Of a stretch of 38,795 nucleotides of DNA, positions 6,799-15,343 are shown in pieces. A program made the translations under genes and the position numbers. Source of the DNA: Lentilactobacillus dabitei (GTDB lineage: Bacteria > Bacillota > Bacilli > Lactobacillales > Lactobacillaceae); assembly GCF_019061365.1 (NCBI RefSeq), contig NZ_JAHPPD010000012.1, positions 1 through 38,795 on the forward strand. The letters run 5' to 3'. Each line of letters starts with the position of its first letter. The stretch's first letter is position 1. The notes beneath the pieces were generated by a model. That model searched no databases and was not told the origin of the DNA. It saw only the letters and a list, made by a program, of their open reading frames with translations.

Positions 6799-7491
6799 AT
6801 GAAAGAACTTCATATTTTGATTGTTGAGGATGACGAAGAACTTGCCAAGAGCCTCCAATTATTTCTTAATGAAATTGCTCAAACAACTGTGTCTCATGAT
6901 GGCTTCGAAGGTCAGATGCTCGGCCAAGAAGGCATTTATGACCTGGTTGTCCTAGACCTCATGCTGCCACAAGTTAATGGCTACGATATTTTAAAACACT
7001 GGCGAAACGAGGATCATCTAAGTATGCCAGTGCTGATTTTAACTGCTAAAGATACCTTGGACGACAAGGTGCATGGCTTTCAGTTGGGAGCCGATGATTA
7101 TCTGACCAAGCCATTTCACCGAGAAGAATTGATTATGCGGGTCAAGGCTTTATTGAAGCGCAGCGGCCACCTTGGTAACGACAACCAGCTGACCGTTGGT
7201 CCATTTAAGGTCAACTTAAGTAACCGAATTGTGAGTGTCAACGATAAGCCACTGGAATTAAATGGCAAAGAATTTGATTTGTTGGTATACTTCATTCAAA
7301 ATCCGGATACGATCATTACCAAAGATCAAATTTTTGACCGGTTGTGGGGATTTGAATCCGAAACAGCCATCTCGGTGGTCGAGGTTTATATGAGTAACTT
7401 ACGAAAAAAGCTCAAGAAATCAGCCTCACTTTCACCAATCAAGACGTTACGAAACGTTGGTTATATGTTTGAAACGGAGGCCCTAGCGTGA
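6799..7491 (+). CDS. ciaR: OmpR-family response regulator, CiaR-like
   Basis: A 230-residue response regulator with an N-terminal receiver and a C-terminal winged helix. The acidic pocket is E10-D11-D12, the phospho-acceptor is D53 (VVLDLMLP), and the switch Lys lies in ADDYLTKPF. Segments such as TAKDTLDDKVHGF, GKEFDLLVYF, QIFDRLWGF and ISVVEVYMS agree closely with my recollection of streptococcal CiaR, which controls envelope and competence genes. The ATG follows AAAGGAGA at about 9 bases. Its stop overlaps the kinase start by four bases. It is divergent from the gtrA operon, which carries a CiaR-like site. Orthology is inferred from remembered sequence, not from an alignment. Confidence 0.85.
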   Translation: MKELHILIVEDDEELAKSLQLFLNEIAQTTVSHDGFEGQMLGQEGIYDLVVLDLMLPQVNGYDILKHWRNEDHLSMPVLILTAKDTLDDKVHGFQLGADDYLTKPFHREELIMRVKALLKRSGHLGNDNQLTVGPFKVNLSNRIVSVNDKPLELNGKEFDLLVYFIQNPDTIITKDQIFDRLWGFESETAISVVEVYMSNLRKKLKKSASLSPIKTLRNVGYMFETEALA

Positions 7492-8825
7492 AGAACAGCG
7501 ATCCACAACAAAAGCAGCAGTTTTCCCTTTTTGTCAAGGAGCTGATTGGGTTTGCGTTGCTATTCATGGTGTTAGGATTAGTGGTTAACTTTTTCTTTCA
7601 TCAGTCGATTTATAAAAACATCGACCACGGACTCATTACGCAAAAGCAGGTTGTCCTGAATAATAAAAAGCAGCCCAGCTTTCGAACCGACAATGGGAAT
7701 ACGGCACCTGGTGTGACCGCCCCTAATAATGGCGATACCCCATTTCGGACGAATATTTTAGTGTTTAATAAACGTGGGCAGATCATCAACGCTCAAATGC
7801 TGGGGAATCGAATTTACAATTTGTTTATCAATACTAAATTAGACAAGACTCAGATTAACAAGGTTCAAGAAGTCACGTTGATGTCAACGGATAACACCTT
7901 GCACTATTTTCGGTCGCTGTTGATTAAGGTTCCCAAATCCAATACCAATCCGATGTATGCCGGCAATTATGTCCTAATCTTGGAGAACATTGATACCGAC
8001 TTACTAGCCATTAACAGCTTTAGGCGCTCGCTCTTAATTACCTTAACGTTGTTTTGGATATTGGCGATTGGCATTGCTTACTATCTTTCCAGATCAAGTA
8101 TGAAGCCAATTGTTGAATCGTGGAAACGTCAACGTCAATTTAGTGCTAATGCTGCTCACGAACTGCGGACACCGCTGACGGTGATTCAAAATCAAATGGA
8201 ATATATGCTGACGAAACCGAAGTCCCAAGTGGTTGATCAAGTAGATGCGATCTCGACTTCGCTTGATGAAGTGAGGCATTTGCAGACACTCACCAATCGT
8301 TTACTGATGTTGGCTCGTTCCGATGCCGGTCGAATTGAAATCAATATTCAAAGCGTGGATTTGCAACAATGGTTCGATCAGGTTCTGAAACCGTATAAGG
8401 ATATTGCAGCCAGTCAGCACAAATCGTTGGATGAGACGCTTAGAGCATCCGGTCATGGCAACTTTGATGCAGATTTGATTCGGCAGTTATTGATCATTCT
8501 ATTGGATAACGCCATCAAATATACCCCAAAAGGTGGCACAGTATCGGTTGCAACCAGCCGCGTCCGTGACAAGTTGACAATTGAAGTACGAGATACTGGC
8601 GTGGGAATTGCAGACGAAGACAAAAAGCGAATTTTCGAAAGATTTTATCGGTCTGATAAATCAAGAAATTCCAAGACTGGTGGAAACGGTTTGGGACTGG
8701 CGATTGCAAAATGGATCGTTAACCAGCACCATGGAACCATTACTGTGAAGGATAATCATCCCAAAGGGGCCGTGTTTGTCGCAACCATTAGTATGCGCAA
8801 CCAGACGGCGACAACTCGAGCATAA
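7488..8825 (+). CDS. ciaH: Membrane sensor histidine kinase, CiaH-like
   Basis: A 445-residue sensor kinase. A first helix at about 17-37, an extracytoplasmic domain of about 140 residues and a second helix near 180-200 are followed directly by the dimerization domain, without an evident HAMP domain, as in CiaH. The phospho-accepting histidine is H224 in AANAAHELRTPLT. ATP-binding boxes are DNAIKYTPKGG (N), DTGVGI (G1) and GGNGLGLAIAKW (G2). The start is GTG at 7488, overlapping the regulator's stop by four bases, so the two are translationally coupled. The input signal is not known; the paired envelope operon suggests a cell-wall cue. Confidence 0.9.
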   Translation: MKNSDPQQKQQFSLFVKELIGFALLFMVLGLVVNFFFHQSIYKNIDHGLITQKQVVLNNKKQPSFRTDNGNTAPGVTAPNNGDTPFRTNILVFNKRGQIINAQMLGNRIYNLFINTKLDKTQINKVQEVTLMSTDNTLHYFRSLLIKVPKSNTNPMYAGNYVLILENIDTDLLAINSFRRSLLITLTLFWILAIGIAYYLSRSSMKPIVESWKRQRQFSANAAHELRTPLTVIQNQMEYMLTKPKSQVVDQVDAISTSLDEVRHLQTLTNRLLMLARSDAGRIEINIQSVDLQQWFDQVLKPYKDIAASQHKSLDETLRASGHGNFDADLIRQLLIILLDNAIKYTPKGGTVSVATSRVRDKLTIEVRDTGVGIADEDKKRIFERFYRSDKSRNSKTGGNGLGLAIAKWIVNQHHGTITVKDNHPKGAVFVATISMRNQTATTRA

Positions 8826-8894
8826 GCATCCAGCTATGCCGATGTTCTCACAGTAGCGTGTAAACGGCTGATCCTGGAATTTAGTCAAAAAACA

Positions 8895-8922
8895 AGACTG
8901 GGAATAGGCGTTTTGATCCCAG
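8895..8922 (+). repeat. Dispersed imperfect-palindromic repeat, copy 2
   Basis: Begins AGACTGGGA and ends TTTTGATCCCAG. CTGGGA and TCCCAG can pair around GGCG. It is related to the copies at 2735-2764 and 9087-9116 but is two bases shorter. Confidence 0.55.
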
Positions 8923-8924
8923 AA

Positions 8925-8980
8925 TTTAACGAAAAAGACCAATCATTCCTAATTTGGAATAGTTGGTCTTTTTTGTTAAA
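8925..8980. terminator. Bidirectional terminator between ciaH and gshA
   Basis: An 18-bp stem with one mismatch: arms 8925-8942 and 8963-8980, containing AAAAAGACCAA and TTGGTCTTTTTT. A small inner stem ATTCC/GGAAT caps it. It can serve ciaH from the left and gshA from the right. Confidence 0.85.
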
Positions 8981-9122
8981 TGGCCGGGATCAGCCGTTTG
9001 GCGCAGCTTTTATCCAAGTGGCTAGGGTGATCTAAATGAATGATCATCAATTGAAATTTAATAGATGTCTCGGCCTCGGTCATTTTCTGGGATCAAATCG
9101 CCTTTCGTCCCAATCTTATCGA
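8981..9122. other. Gene-free remainder of the ciaH-gshA gap
   Basis: The convergent gap from 8826 to 9122 holds no credible gene. To the right of the terminator only the second arm of the outer palindrome and repeat copy 3 (9087-9116) can be recognised. Confidence 0.6.
9087..9116 (-). repeat. Dispersed imperfect-palindromic repeat, copy 3 (inverted relative to copy 1)
   Basis: Read on the minus strand it begins AGATTGGGACGAAAGG and ends GATTTGATCCCAG, differing from copy 1 at two of 30 positions. It lies 7 bases downstream of the gshA stop. With copy 1 it flanks the ykcC to ciaH block in opposite orientation. Confidence 0.65.
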
Positions 9123-10655
9123 TTACTTTGCTTCAAATGCCACTTTTTCAATTTCCGGGAATAAGTCGTATAAATATTTCACCGGATCTTGGTCACCAAT
9201 TTTGTTAGAATAAACCACTTGGGTGACGTTATCGTATGTCAACATTAATAGTTCTTCGCCATCTTCATCTCGGACCATGTAGTATCTGATCCCCAAGCGA
9301 ATGGCATGAAAGATTAAACGTTGAGTGGCTACGGTTAGATTGGCCATGGCAGGTAACAGCGTGGGATTGTTCAGCCGCAAAGCTTTCCATTTCTTCGCGA
9401 TGTTCACACCAAATGCCATTAAACTATGGTCCTTAATATGGGGCAGGAGCATTGCTGACGCCGTGAGTTCCGGGTGGGTAATCACTTCACTGAAATCATC
9501 CAATGCCTGTAATTGTTCAGAGTGGGCGTGCAAAGATTTGGCCATGGCAAGTAGCTCATCAAATATTTTGATGCCTTCAGCCATTTTGAAAGTTGGTTGG
9601 TCAGGCGCTTCCAGGGCAACTTGATTATTATCATCAAATGACTGGGCAAGATCTTGTTTCAGGTTAGTCGGGTCAACCGGCGTCACTAGCATATACATCA
9701 AGAAAAATTTGAGAAAATACATTGCATGGCGGCTGATACCGTTGGGCGTGAAGGGAGTATTGTCAAGGATCCGTAGTTCAAGGTAAGAAACACCTTTTGT
9801 CCGATAATCCTTTAAGTTGCCTTGCCCCCGAAAGCGAACCGGCCCGTAAAATTCCATCGGCGAGTATAGACGGCCATCATCAACGGCTTTGGTGATGGTA
9901 TCAATGTAATGGTTGAGGCTGGAATACATGGTTGTGTCGACGTGATCTTCCGGATTATTCACATAGCCGTAAATGCTGTTTCGAATGCTCCGGACAGGGT
10001 GATCCACCAACGTTGGCACGACATCGTTTAGATAGCCTTTTTCGGTAATTGGGCTTGCTCCAAACAGGTATGTAATCAGCCAGCGATGAAGCACAATGTT
10101 TTGAGCTAATTGTAAATACAAAGCATTTTTAAATTCGACCAAACTTTTAAATTGGTCTTCGTAATGGGTGTAGAGACGATTGACGACGGGTTCCGAGATA
10201 CTAAAATTAACGTGAACGCCTGTGACAATCTTGTGGGAAACCCCATATTTTTCTGTGAGATAATCACGATATTTTTGATAGGCTGGGCGGCCAAAGTGAG
10301 CTTTGATAAAATCAGTGTCCTCACTGGTCAAGGCAGGTGGCATACTTAATGGCCAAATGTATTCCTCATCGGCGATTGATCGATAAAGAACTGTTTGTAA
10401 CGTGTCAAGTTGGTTGAGAACACCGCCGATATTGGGATTTGGATCGGTAATCAGTTCGTTCATTGATTCCGAGAAGTCGGACTGCAGGTAGGAATGGTAC
10501 TTTCTGGACCCCAGATTGTCGGGGTAAGGCAGTTGGCTTAACTTTCCTTTGCTGTCAATTCGGTGTTCCTCAACTTCGACGCCAACCAAACTATGATAAA
10601 GTTGCTCGGCGACGCCCTCTTCTTTAATGTATGCGAGTAAATTTTTAAGCATCAT
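9123..10655 (-). CDS. gshA: Glutamate-cysteine ligase (GshA, ligase-only form)
   Basis: A 510-residue glutamate-cysteine ligase, making gamma-glutamylcysteine from Glu, Cys and ATP in the cytoplasm. It corresponds to the N-terminal ligase half of the bifunctional GshF. Recognisable parts are the VGVEVEEHRI segment (about 24-33), the PYPDNLGSRKYHSYLQSDFS region, TGVHVNFSISEPV (about 143-155) and YLELRILDNTPFTPNGI (about 290-306). The ATP-grasp glutathione synthetase half of GshF is absent and nothing downstream encodes it. The start is one of two adjacent ATG codons after GGGAGA. It is divergent from coiA, in the middle of a redox-related neighbourhood. Whether the cell completes glutathione elsewhere cannot be seen here. 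Confidence 0.88.
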   Translation of the reverse strand: MMLKNLLAYIKEEGVAEQLYHSLVGVEVEEHRIDSKGKLSQLPYPDNLGSRKYHSYLQSDFSESMNELITDPNPNIGGVLNQLDTLQTVLYRSIADEEYIWPLSMPPALTSEDTDFIKAHFGRPAYQKYRDYLTEKYGVSHKIVTGVHVNFSISEPVVNRLYTHYEDQFKSLVEFKNALYLQLAQNIVLHRWLITYLFGASPITEKGYLNDVVPTLVDHPVRSIRNSIYGYVNNPEDHVDTTMYSSLNHYIDTITKAVDDGRLYSPMEFYGPVRFRGQGNLKDYRTKGVSYLELRILDNTPFTPNGISRHAMYFLKFFLMYMLVTPVDPTNLKQDLAQSFDDNNQVALEAPDQPTFKMAEGIKIFDELLAMAKSLHAHSEQLQALDDFSEVITHPELTASAMLLPHIKDHSLMAFGVNIAKKWKALRLNNPTLLPAMANLTVATQRLIFHAIRLGIRYYMVRDEDGEELLMLTYDNVTQVVYSNKIGDQDPVKYLYDLFPEIEKVAFEAK

Positions 10656-10809
10656 TAGTCTCCCAACCAGATTAATTTACTCATAATTATAACCAAGTTT
10701 GACTCAAATGGTAGTGCTAGACACCAATTCGCTTAAATCTTCGCGATTTCGTAAACTTTTTCGAGATCTGCGACTTGCTTTCCGTATTTAAATTATAGAA
10801 GGTGATGAA

Positions 10810-11943
10810 ATGATAGTAGCAATGAGTCATAATCAATTGGTGTCAGCAACTTCGGTTGGCAATTATGATCAAGGGGACTTTATCTGCCCGTGTTGCCGAC
10901 AACCAGTGATTTATAAGCATGGACAATATCGAATTCCCCACTTTAGCCATAAATCCAAGCTAGACTGCGTTGGCTTTAGTGAGAATGAAAGTCAGACACA
11001 TTTGAAAGGGAAGTTGATGTTTAAGCAGCAGGTCGAAGCAATAGGGCATCTGGTTGAAATTGAGGCAACCATGATGTCGATTGAACAGCGCGCAGATGTT
11101 TTTTTACCGAACGATCAATTAGTGCTCGAGTACCAATGCAGTCCAATTTCGTTTTCGGAAATCGCCCGGCGGACCCGGAATTACCGGTCCCTCGGCTATG
11201 ATGTGATTTGGATTCTTGGCGATCGCCGGCGAACTGGAATATTACGTTCAGAGGCGGTTGCCAAGTTTGCCAGGTTCCACCCGCAATTAGGCTTTTACAT
11301 CATATTTTATTCCGTTGCCAATAATCAGTTCTGGTTATATTTTCAGTTGCGTGAATTGGCAGGTAAAATTGTGAGTCAGGCCCGAAACTTTTCGACGCTG
11401 GCTGCAATTTTGAAATTCGTGCAGAGTTACCAACAACCGGCAACACCCGCAATTTCACTCAATAAGAATCGAACATCCCTGTTAAATCAATTGAAACGGA
11501 TTCAACAAAGTATTGTGCTCAAAAACAATACTTACCGGGATATGGTGACAAAGTGTTATGAAAGTGGCCGAATATTTGTCGGCTGCCCGATGATTTGCCA
11601 CAGCAAGCAGGGGATGGGGGTGCCACTTTTTAAGCGAACGATTCTCTGTTGGAAAGTGTGGCTGGTATTACAATTGTTTGAATCGGGGCAATCTGACGTC
11701 TCCAATGATCAGTTGAATGACCTATTTGTCCAGTCAGTAAAATTATTTGGCCGCCAAATGGCCCAAGTGGATAATTACGTCCGCTTTTTTCAAATTGAAT
11801 TCACTAATTTTATTATTGCCTTACGGACACAAGGGTATGTCCGGCATACGATTGATGGGATTAAAATTGTCCGTCAGCCCGAATGGTTCTCTGGATATGA
11901 CCAAAAACGGCGCTTTATCATGACGAGCGGCCATTTAATGTGA
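10810..11943 (+). CDS. coiA: Competence protein CoiA
   Basis: A 377-residue CoiA-family protein. CoiA is needed for processing or recombination of incoming DNA during natural transformation. The N-terminal zinc-finger-like part has FICPCCRQPV and HFSHKSKLDC (about 25-58). The nuclease-like core shows RADVFLPNDQLVLEYQCS (about 97-114), a PD-(D/E)xK arrangement with acidic residues and an E-x-Q, followed by GYDVIWILGD. The ATG follows GGTGATGA closely. It is directly upstream of pepF (46-base gap), as in Bacillus and many lactobacilli. I see no clear competence-sigma-factor box in the 154-base gap to gshA. Presence of coiA alone does not show transformability. Confidence 0.9.
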   Translation: MIVAMSHNQLVSATSVGNYDQGDFICPCCRQPVIYKHGQYRIPHFSHKSKLDCVGFSENESQTHLKGKLMFKQQVEAIGHLVEIEATMMSIEQRADVFLPNDQLVLEYQCSPISFSEIARRTRNYRSLGYDVIWILGDRRRTGILRSEAVAKFARFHPQLGFYIIFYSVANNQFWLYFQLRELAGKIVSQARNFSTLAAILKFVQSYQQPATPAISLNKNRTSLLNQLKRIQQSIVLKNNTYRDMVTKCYESGRIFVGCPMICHSKQGMGVPLFKRTILCWKVWLVLQLFESGQSDVSNDQLNDLFVQSVKLFGRQMAQVDNYVRFFQIEFTNFIIALRTQGYVRHTIDGIKIVRQPEWFSGYDQKRRFIMTSGHLM

Positions 11944-11988
11944 TAACCTTGAAATAATCGAATGTTTAAAGGAGAGTGAAAGGATCAC

Positions 11989-13716
11989 ATGGCTAATACG
12001 CAAAAATTACCTCTCAGAAAAGATGTCCCAGAGAAATTAACTTGGGACTTAACCACTGTTTACAAAACGGATGCTGATTTTGAAAAAGTCTTTTCAGCCG
12101 TTCAAGACCAATTACCAGTGATTGCGCAACTTGCTGGAAGCCTTGAAAATGGTGCTGACGCGCTATTGAAGGCGACTAGTTTTTATCTGGATTTGAACCG
12201 AAAGTTGGAAAAGGTGTATGTCTATGCCCAGCTGAAAAATGATCAAGATACCAGTGAAACCAAATACCAAGCAATGTTTTCACGGGTTGAATCAATGGTC
12301 GCTAAATTTGGCGCAGCGGTTTCATGGTTCGATCCTGAATTATTGACGTTATCTGAAAGTACGATGAAACAGTATTATGATCAGGAACCAAAATTAATCG
12401 ATTATAAGCGTTTATTTGACCAGACTTTTGAAAAACGTGGTCACATTTTGAGTAACGATGTGGAGAAAGTCCTCGCCGGTGCCAGCGATATTTTTTCGGC
12501 TGGTGAAAAAACGTTTGGCATTCTTGACAATACTGATTTGCCGTTCCCCGTTGTGACGGATGATAATGGCAATCAGGTTCAGTTATCCCAAGGCGTTTAT
12601 GGCATTCTCTTGGAATCAACCAGTCAAGATGTTCGCAAGCAGGCCTTTAAAAAATTGTACGAGGTTTATGGTCAATTTCAGCACACGCTGGCTGCCAATG
12701 AAGTGTCAACCAACGTCTATCAAAATCTGATTGACGTGGTGAATAACCATTTGGACTTGCTGCATCGCTACATAGTGTTACGCAAACGGATTCTGGATTT
12801 AGATGACTTGCATATGTATGATCTGTATACCTCATTGGTGGGCAAGAAGTCACCCAAGTACACGTTTGACCGCTCCAAAGAGATTGCTTTGGATGCACTG
12901 CAGGTGATGGGACCGGATTATGTGAGCCATGTGAAGGAAGAATTTGATCATCGCTCGATTGATGTGGTTGAAAATCAGTTCAAACGATCTGGTGGTTATT
13001 CCTCTGGCACATACGATACCAACCCGTTCATTTTATTGAATTGGAAGGATAATCTGGATAATTTGTATACGTTGATTCATGAAACCGGCCATAGTATGCA
13101 CAGTTACTATTCCGCTCACAATCAGCCTTACCAGTATGGGGACTATTCGATTTTTGTGGCTGAGATTGCCTCAACGACCAATGAAAATATTTTGACGGAT
13201 TATTTGCTGGATCAATTTAAAGATGACCCGGAAATGAAGAAGATTGTCCTGAACTATTATCTTGATGGCTTCAAGGGAACGGTCTTTCGGCAGACCCAAT
13301 TTGCGGAGTTTGAACAATATATTCACGAACAGGATGCCAAAGGCCAACCACTAACGGCTGACTTCATGGATAACTATTATCGGGACTTGGATCATAAATA
13401 TTATGGGGATGCGGTTATTTCGGACGATGAAATCGGTTTGGAATGGTCACGGATTCCGCATTTCTATTACAACTTTTATGTTTATCAGTATGCGACAGGA
13501 TTCGCGGCAGCTTCAACGTTAGCCGATGGCATCGTTCATGGCACCAAAGATAGCGTTGAAAAATATTTGAACTTCCTAAAATCTGGGAGTTCGGATATCC
13601 CAACCAACGTGATGAAGAAGGCAGGCGTGGATATGACGAAGCCAGATTATCTTGAACATGCGTTTGAAATTTTTGAGCAGAGATTGGATCAGTTTGAGAA
13701 GTTGACAATGAAATAA
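11989..13716 (+). CDS. pepF: Oligoendopeptidase F (M3 family)
   Basis: A 575-residue zinc metallopeptidase that cleaves oligopeptides of roughly 7-17 residues in the cytoplasm. The zinc motif is H364-E-T-G-H368 in LIHETGHSMHSYYS. The third ligand is expected in FVAEIASTTNE, about 25 residues later. The N-terminal DVPEKLTWDLTTVYKTD is the family start. Length is near the usual 600. The ATG at 11989 follows AAAGGAGAGTGAAAGG. It is followed by a bidirectional terminator. Its position after coiA matches the Bacillus yjbF-yjbG order. A second pepF elsewhere in the genome is possible. Confidence 0.93.
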   Translation: MANTQKLPLRKDVPEKLTWDLTTVYKTDADFEKVFSAVQDQLPVIAQLAGSLENGADALLKATSFYLDLNRKLEKVYVYAQLKNDQDTSETKYQAMFSRVESMVAKFGAAVSWFDPELLTLSESTMKQYYDQEPKLIDYKRLFDQTFEKRGHILSNDVEKVLAGASDIFSAGEKTFGILDNTDLPFPVVTDDNGNQVQLSQGVYGILLESTSQDVRKQAFKKLYEVYGQFQHTLAANEVSTNVYQNLIDVVNNHLDLLHRYIVLRKRILDLDDLHMYDLYTSLVGKKSPKYTFDRSKEIALDALQVMGPDYVSHVKEEFDHRSIDVVENQFKRSGGYSSGTYDTNPFILLNWKDNLDNLYTLIHETGHSMHSYYSAHNQPYQYGDYSIFVAEIASTTNENILTDYLLDQFKDDPEMKKIVLNYYLDGFKGTVFRQTQFAEFEQYIHEQDAKGQPLTADFMDNYYRDLDHKYYGDAVISDDEIGLEWSRIPHFYYNFYVYQYATGFAAASTLADGIVHGTKDSVEKYLNFLKSGSSDIPTNVMKKAGVDMTKPDYLEHAFEIFEQRLDQFEKLTMK

Positions 13717-13771
13717 GGTGAGGTGTCATTAGCACCGCTTAGACGAAGCCGAAACAGCGATTACTCATAAT

Positions 13772-13822
13772 AAAGGCCTACCGTCAGTCACTCAAAATGA
13801 GGATGACTGATGGTAGGCCTTT
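13772..13822. terminator. Bidirectional terminator between pepF and spxH
   Basis: Arms at 13772-13790 and 13804-13822 (AAAGGCCTACCGTCAGTCA and its complement with one mismatch) form a 19-bp stem with a 13-base loop, ending in TTT on one side and AAA on the other. The genes are convergent, so it can serve both. Confidence 0.85.
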
Positions 13823-13856
13823 ATGTAATTGCGGCAACTTGGTGGTCACTGCATCG

Positions 13857-14474
13857 TTATCTTAAGCTCACAAACTGCACGACCGTTGCATCCGAGTGCG
13901 CTGGTTTTGCAAGTTCTTCGAAGTGCTTTGCGGAGCTGATACTGCGGGAACAGAAATTATACAATGAATTATAGTCATAATCTTTAATTAAGAGACCATT
14001 GTTATCAACAGCCGAGTTAAACAGCACCGTACTTGATGGTGTCTTGACGGACATTTCGTTGGCCACTCGCTGATCGGAACGGAACATTTTCTCAGCTAAG
14101 CTTGAACGGCGGTCTTCGCGAAACATATCACAATCCAGACCATTTTTTTCCGCTAATTCTAAAGCCAAATCGTCACAATAGTCGGCTGAATTATCAAGAA
14201 TCTCATGTTGGAGATCCATTAAAAATTCCCGACCGTAACGTTTGCCTTGAAATGAAGCAGCCTTGGTATCCAAAATCATTTTAAAAGGCAGATCGTGATC
14301 AAGCACGTTGGGATCATGTTTGGATGTCAGGTCGTGTAGAATCTTGAGGTTTAACATCGATAAGAATCTCACCGAGACATTTGATTTAAGCTGTTGCGAA
14401 ATTTTATTGATTACTTTTTCGGCGTCATAACAATGTCGATTTAGCGGATCAATAAATAAATATATCTCTAACAC
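13857..14474 (-). CDS. spxH: DsbA/thioredoxin-fold adaptor SpxH (YjbH-like)
   Basis: A 205-residue protein of the DsbA-like family that includes SpxH/YjbH, the adaptor that promotes ClpXP degradation of Spx in Bacillus. The N-terminal YLFIDPLNRHCYDAEKVI has the family start, with one Cys (C15) where other members often have a CxxC. The helical insert (FLMDLQHEILDNS and following) fits a DsbA fold. The start is GTG at 14474, preceded by GGAGGG. Its place between pepF and relQ matches yjbH between yjbG and yjbM in Bacillus, though here it is on the opposite strand. Family assignment relies mainly on this synteny. Confidence 0.8.
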   Translation of the reverse strand: MLEIYLFIDPLNRHCYDAEKVINKISQQLKSNVSVRFLSMLNLKILHDLTSKHDPNVLDHDLPFKMILDTKAASFQGKRYGREFLMDLQHEILDNSADYCDDLALELAEKNGLDCDMFREDRRSSLAEKMFRSDQRVANEMSVKTPSSTVLFNSAVDNNGLLIKDYDYNSLYNFCSRSISSAKHFEELAKPAHSDATVVQFVSLR

Positions 14475-14689
14475 AATATTGCCCTCCAGTTTTTAACCGA
14501 CAATTTTAAGTAATATACTAATTATTTACTTAACTAAGAATACCAAATTTTCACGTAAAAACAACATATTTGCTCACAAAGACACGTTAGAATCTTTGGA
14601 AAGGGGGTGGAGTATGGTAAAATTAACTTCAGTTTGATTTTAACTGGATAAGGTGCTCACTCGAGCATGAATAGAATGGAAGTGTTAGC
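14475..14689. other. Divergent spxH-relQ intergenic region
   Basis: 215 bases that must hold both promoters. A relQ promoter candidate is listed separately. A seven-codon reading frame (14614-14637) follows a good ribosome-binding site, GGGGGTGG, but overlaps that promoter. A small inverted repeat, GTGCTC-ACTC-GAGCAT, lies at about 14653-14668. No tRNA, riboswitch or gene is evident. Confidence 0.5.
14596..14623 (+). promoter_or_regulatory. Possible relQ promoter
   Basis: TTGGAA (14596-14601) and TAAAAT (14618-14623) with a 16-base spacer, about 67 bases before the relQ start. The match is moderate and the site overlaps a micro-ORF with its own ribosome-binding site, so only one of the two interpretations may hold. 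Confidence 0.4.
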
Positions 14690-15343
14690 TTGGTTGAAAA
14701 TTGGGATAATTTTTTGATACCTTACAAACAAGCTGTAGATGAGTTAAAAGTAAAACTGCGTGGAATTAGAGCGCAGTTCTTAAAAATTGATGGGCGCAGT
14801 CCAATTGAGTTTGTGACTGGGCGGGTTAAACCCGTTGATAGTATTAAAGAAAAAATGGTCAGACGCCATATTTCGGAGAATCGTTTGGAAGAAGATATGG
14901 AAGATATTGCTGGCCTGCGGATTATGTGCCAGTTTGTTGAAGATATCTATCAAGTTGTTGATTTGTTGAGAAAACGGACCGACATTAATATTCTAGAAGA
15001 ACGTGACTATGTCCACAATAAAAAGCCAAGTGGTTATCGTTCTTACCACATCATTTTTGAATACCCGGTTCAGATGTTGTCAGGCGAAAAAGTGATTTTA
15101 GCTGAAATTCAAGTCAGAACTTTGGCGATGAACTTCTGGGCAACTGTCGAGCATTCACTGAATTACAAATACCAAGGCGAATTTCCAGATGACTTGAAAG
15201 TTCGTTTAAAGCGCTCCGCAGAGGCTGCGTTTAAATTGGATGAAGAGATGTCTGAAATTCGAGATGAGCTTCAAGAAACCAATAACAAGTCATCAGGCGG
15301 CAAATTGAGGAAGTCTTCAGATGAAAATAGCGATTTACAGTAA
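14690..15343 (+). CDS. relQ: Small alarmone synthetase RelQ (GTP pyrophosphokinase, YjbM/SAS1)
   Basis: A 217-residue single-domain (p)ppGpp synthetase of the RelQ/SAS1 family, lacking hydrolase and TGS domains. It transfers pyrophosphate from ATP to GDP or GTP. Conserved segments are RVKPVDSIKEKM (about 46-57), DIAGLRIMCQF (about 72-82), SGYRSYHIIFEYPV (about 111-124) and AEIQVRTLAMNFWATVEH (about 136-153). The start is TTG at 14690 with GGAAG 7 bases upstream; the homologous protein starts at this point. Its end overlaps nadK by 23 bases, giving the relQ-nadK-rluD order found in Bacillus as yjbM-yjbN-yjbO. Confidence 0.95.
   Translation: MVENWDNFLIPYKQAVDELKVKLRGIRAQFLKIDGRSPIEFVTGRVKPVDSIKEKMVRRHISENRLEEDMEDIAGLRIMCQFVEDIYQVVDLLRKRTDINILEERDYVHNKKPSGYRSYHIIFEYPVQMLSGEKVILAEIQVRTLAMNFWATVEHSLNYKYQGEFPDDLKVRLKRSAEAAFKLDEEMSEIRDELQETNNKSSGGKLRKSSDENSDLQ

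Larger units (their letters stand above)
8862..8999. repeat. Long nested palindrome after ciaH
   Basis: Outer arms AAACGGCTGATCC (8862-8874) and GGATCAGCCGTTT (8987-8999) are perfect complements 112 bases apart. Between them lie a short repeat-family copy (8895-8922) and a strong terminator (8925-8980). The whole could fold as one branched structure or be a small non-coding repeat element. Confidence 0.6.

Noticed and set aside
9325-9624. 99-codon plus-strand frame inside gshA
   Set aside because: It is antisense to well-conserved gshA coding sequence, without a ribosome-binding site.
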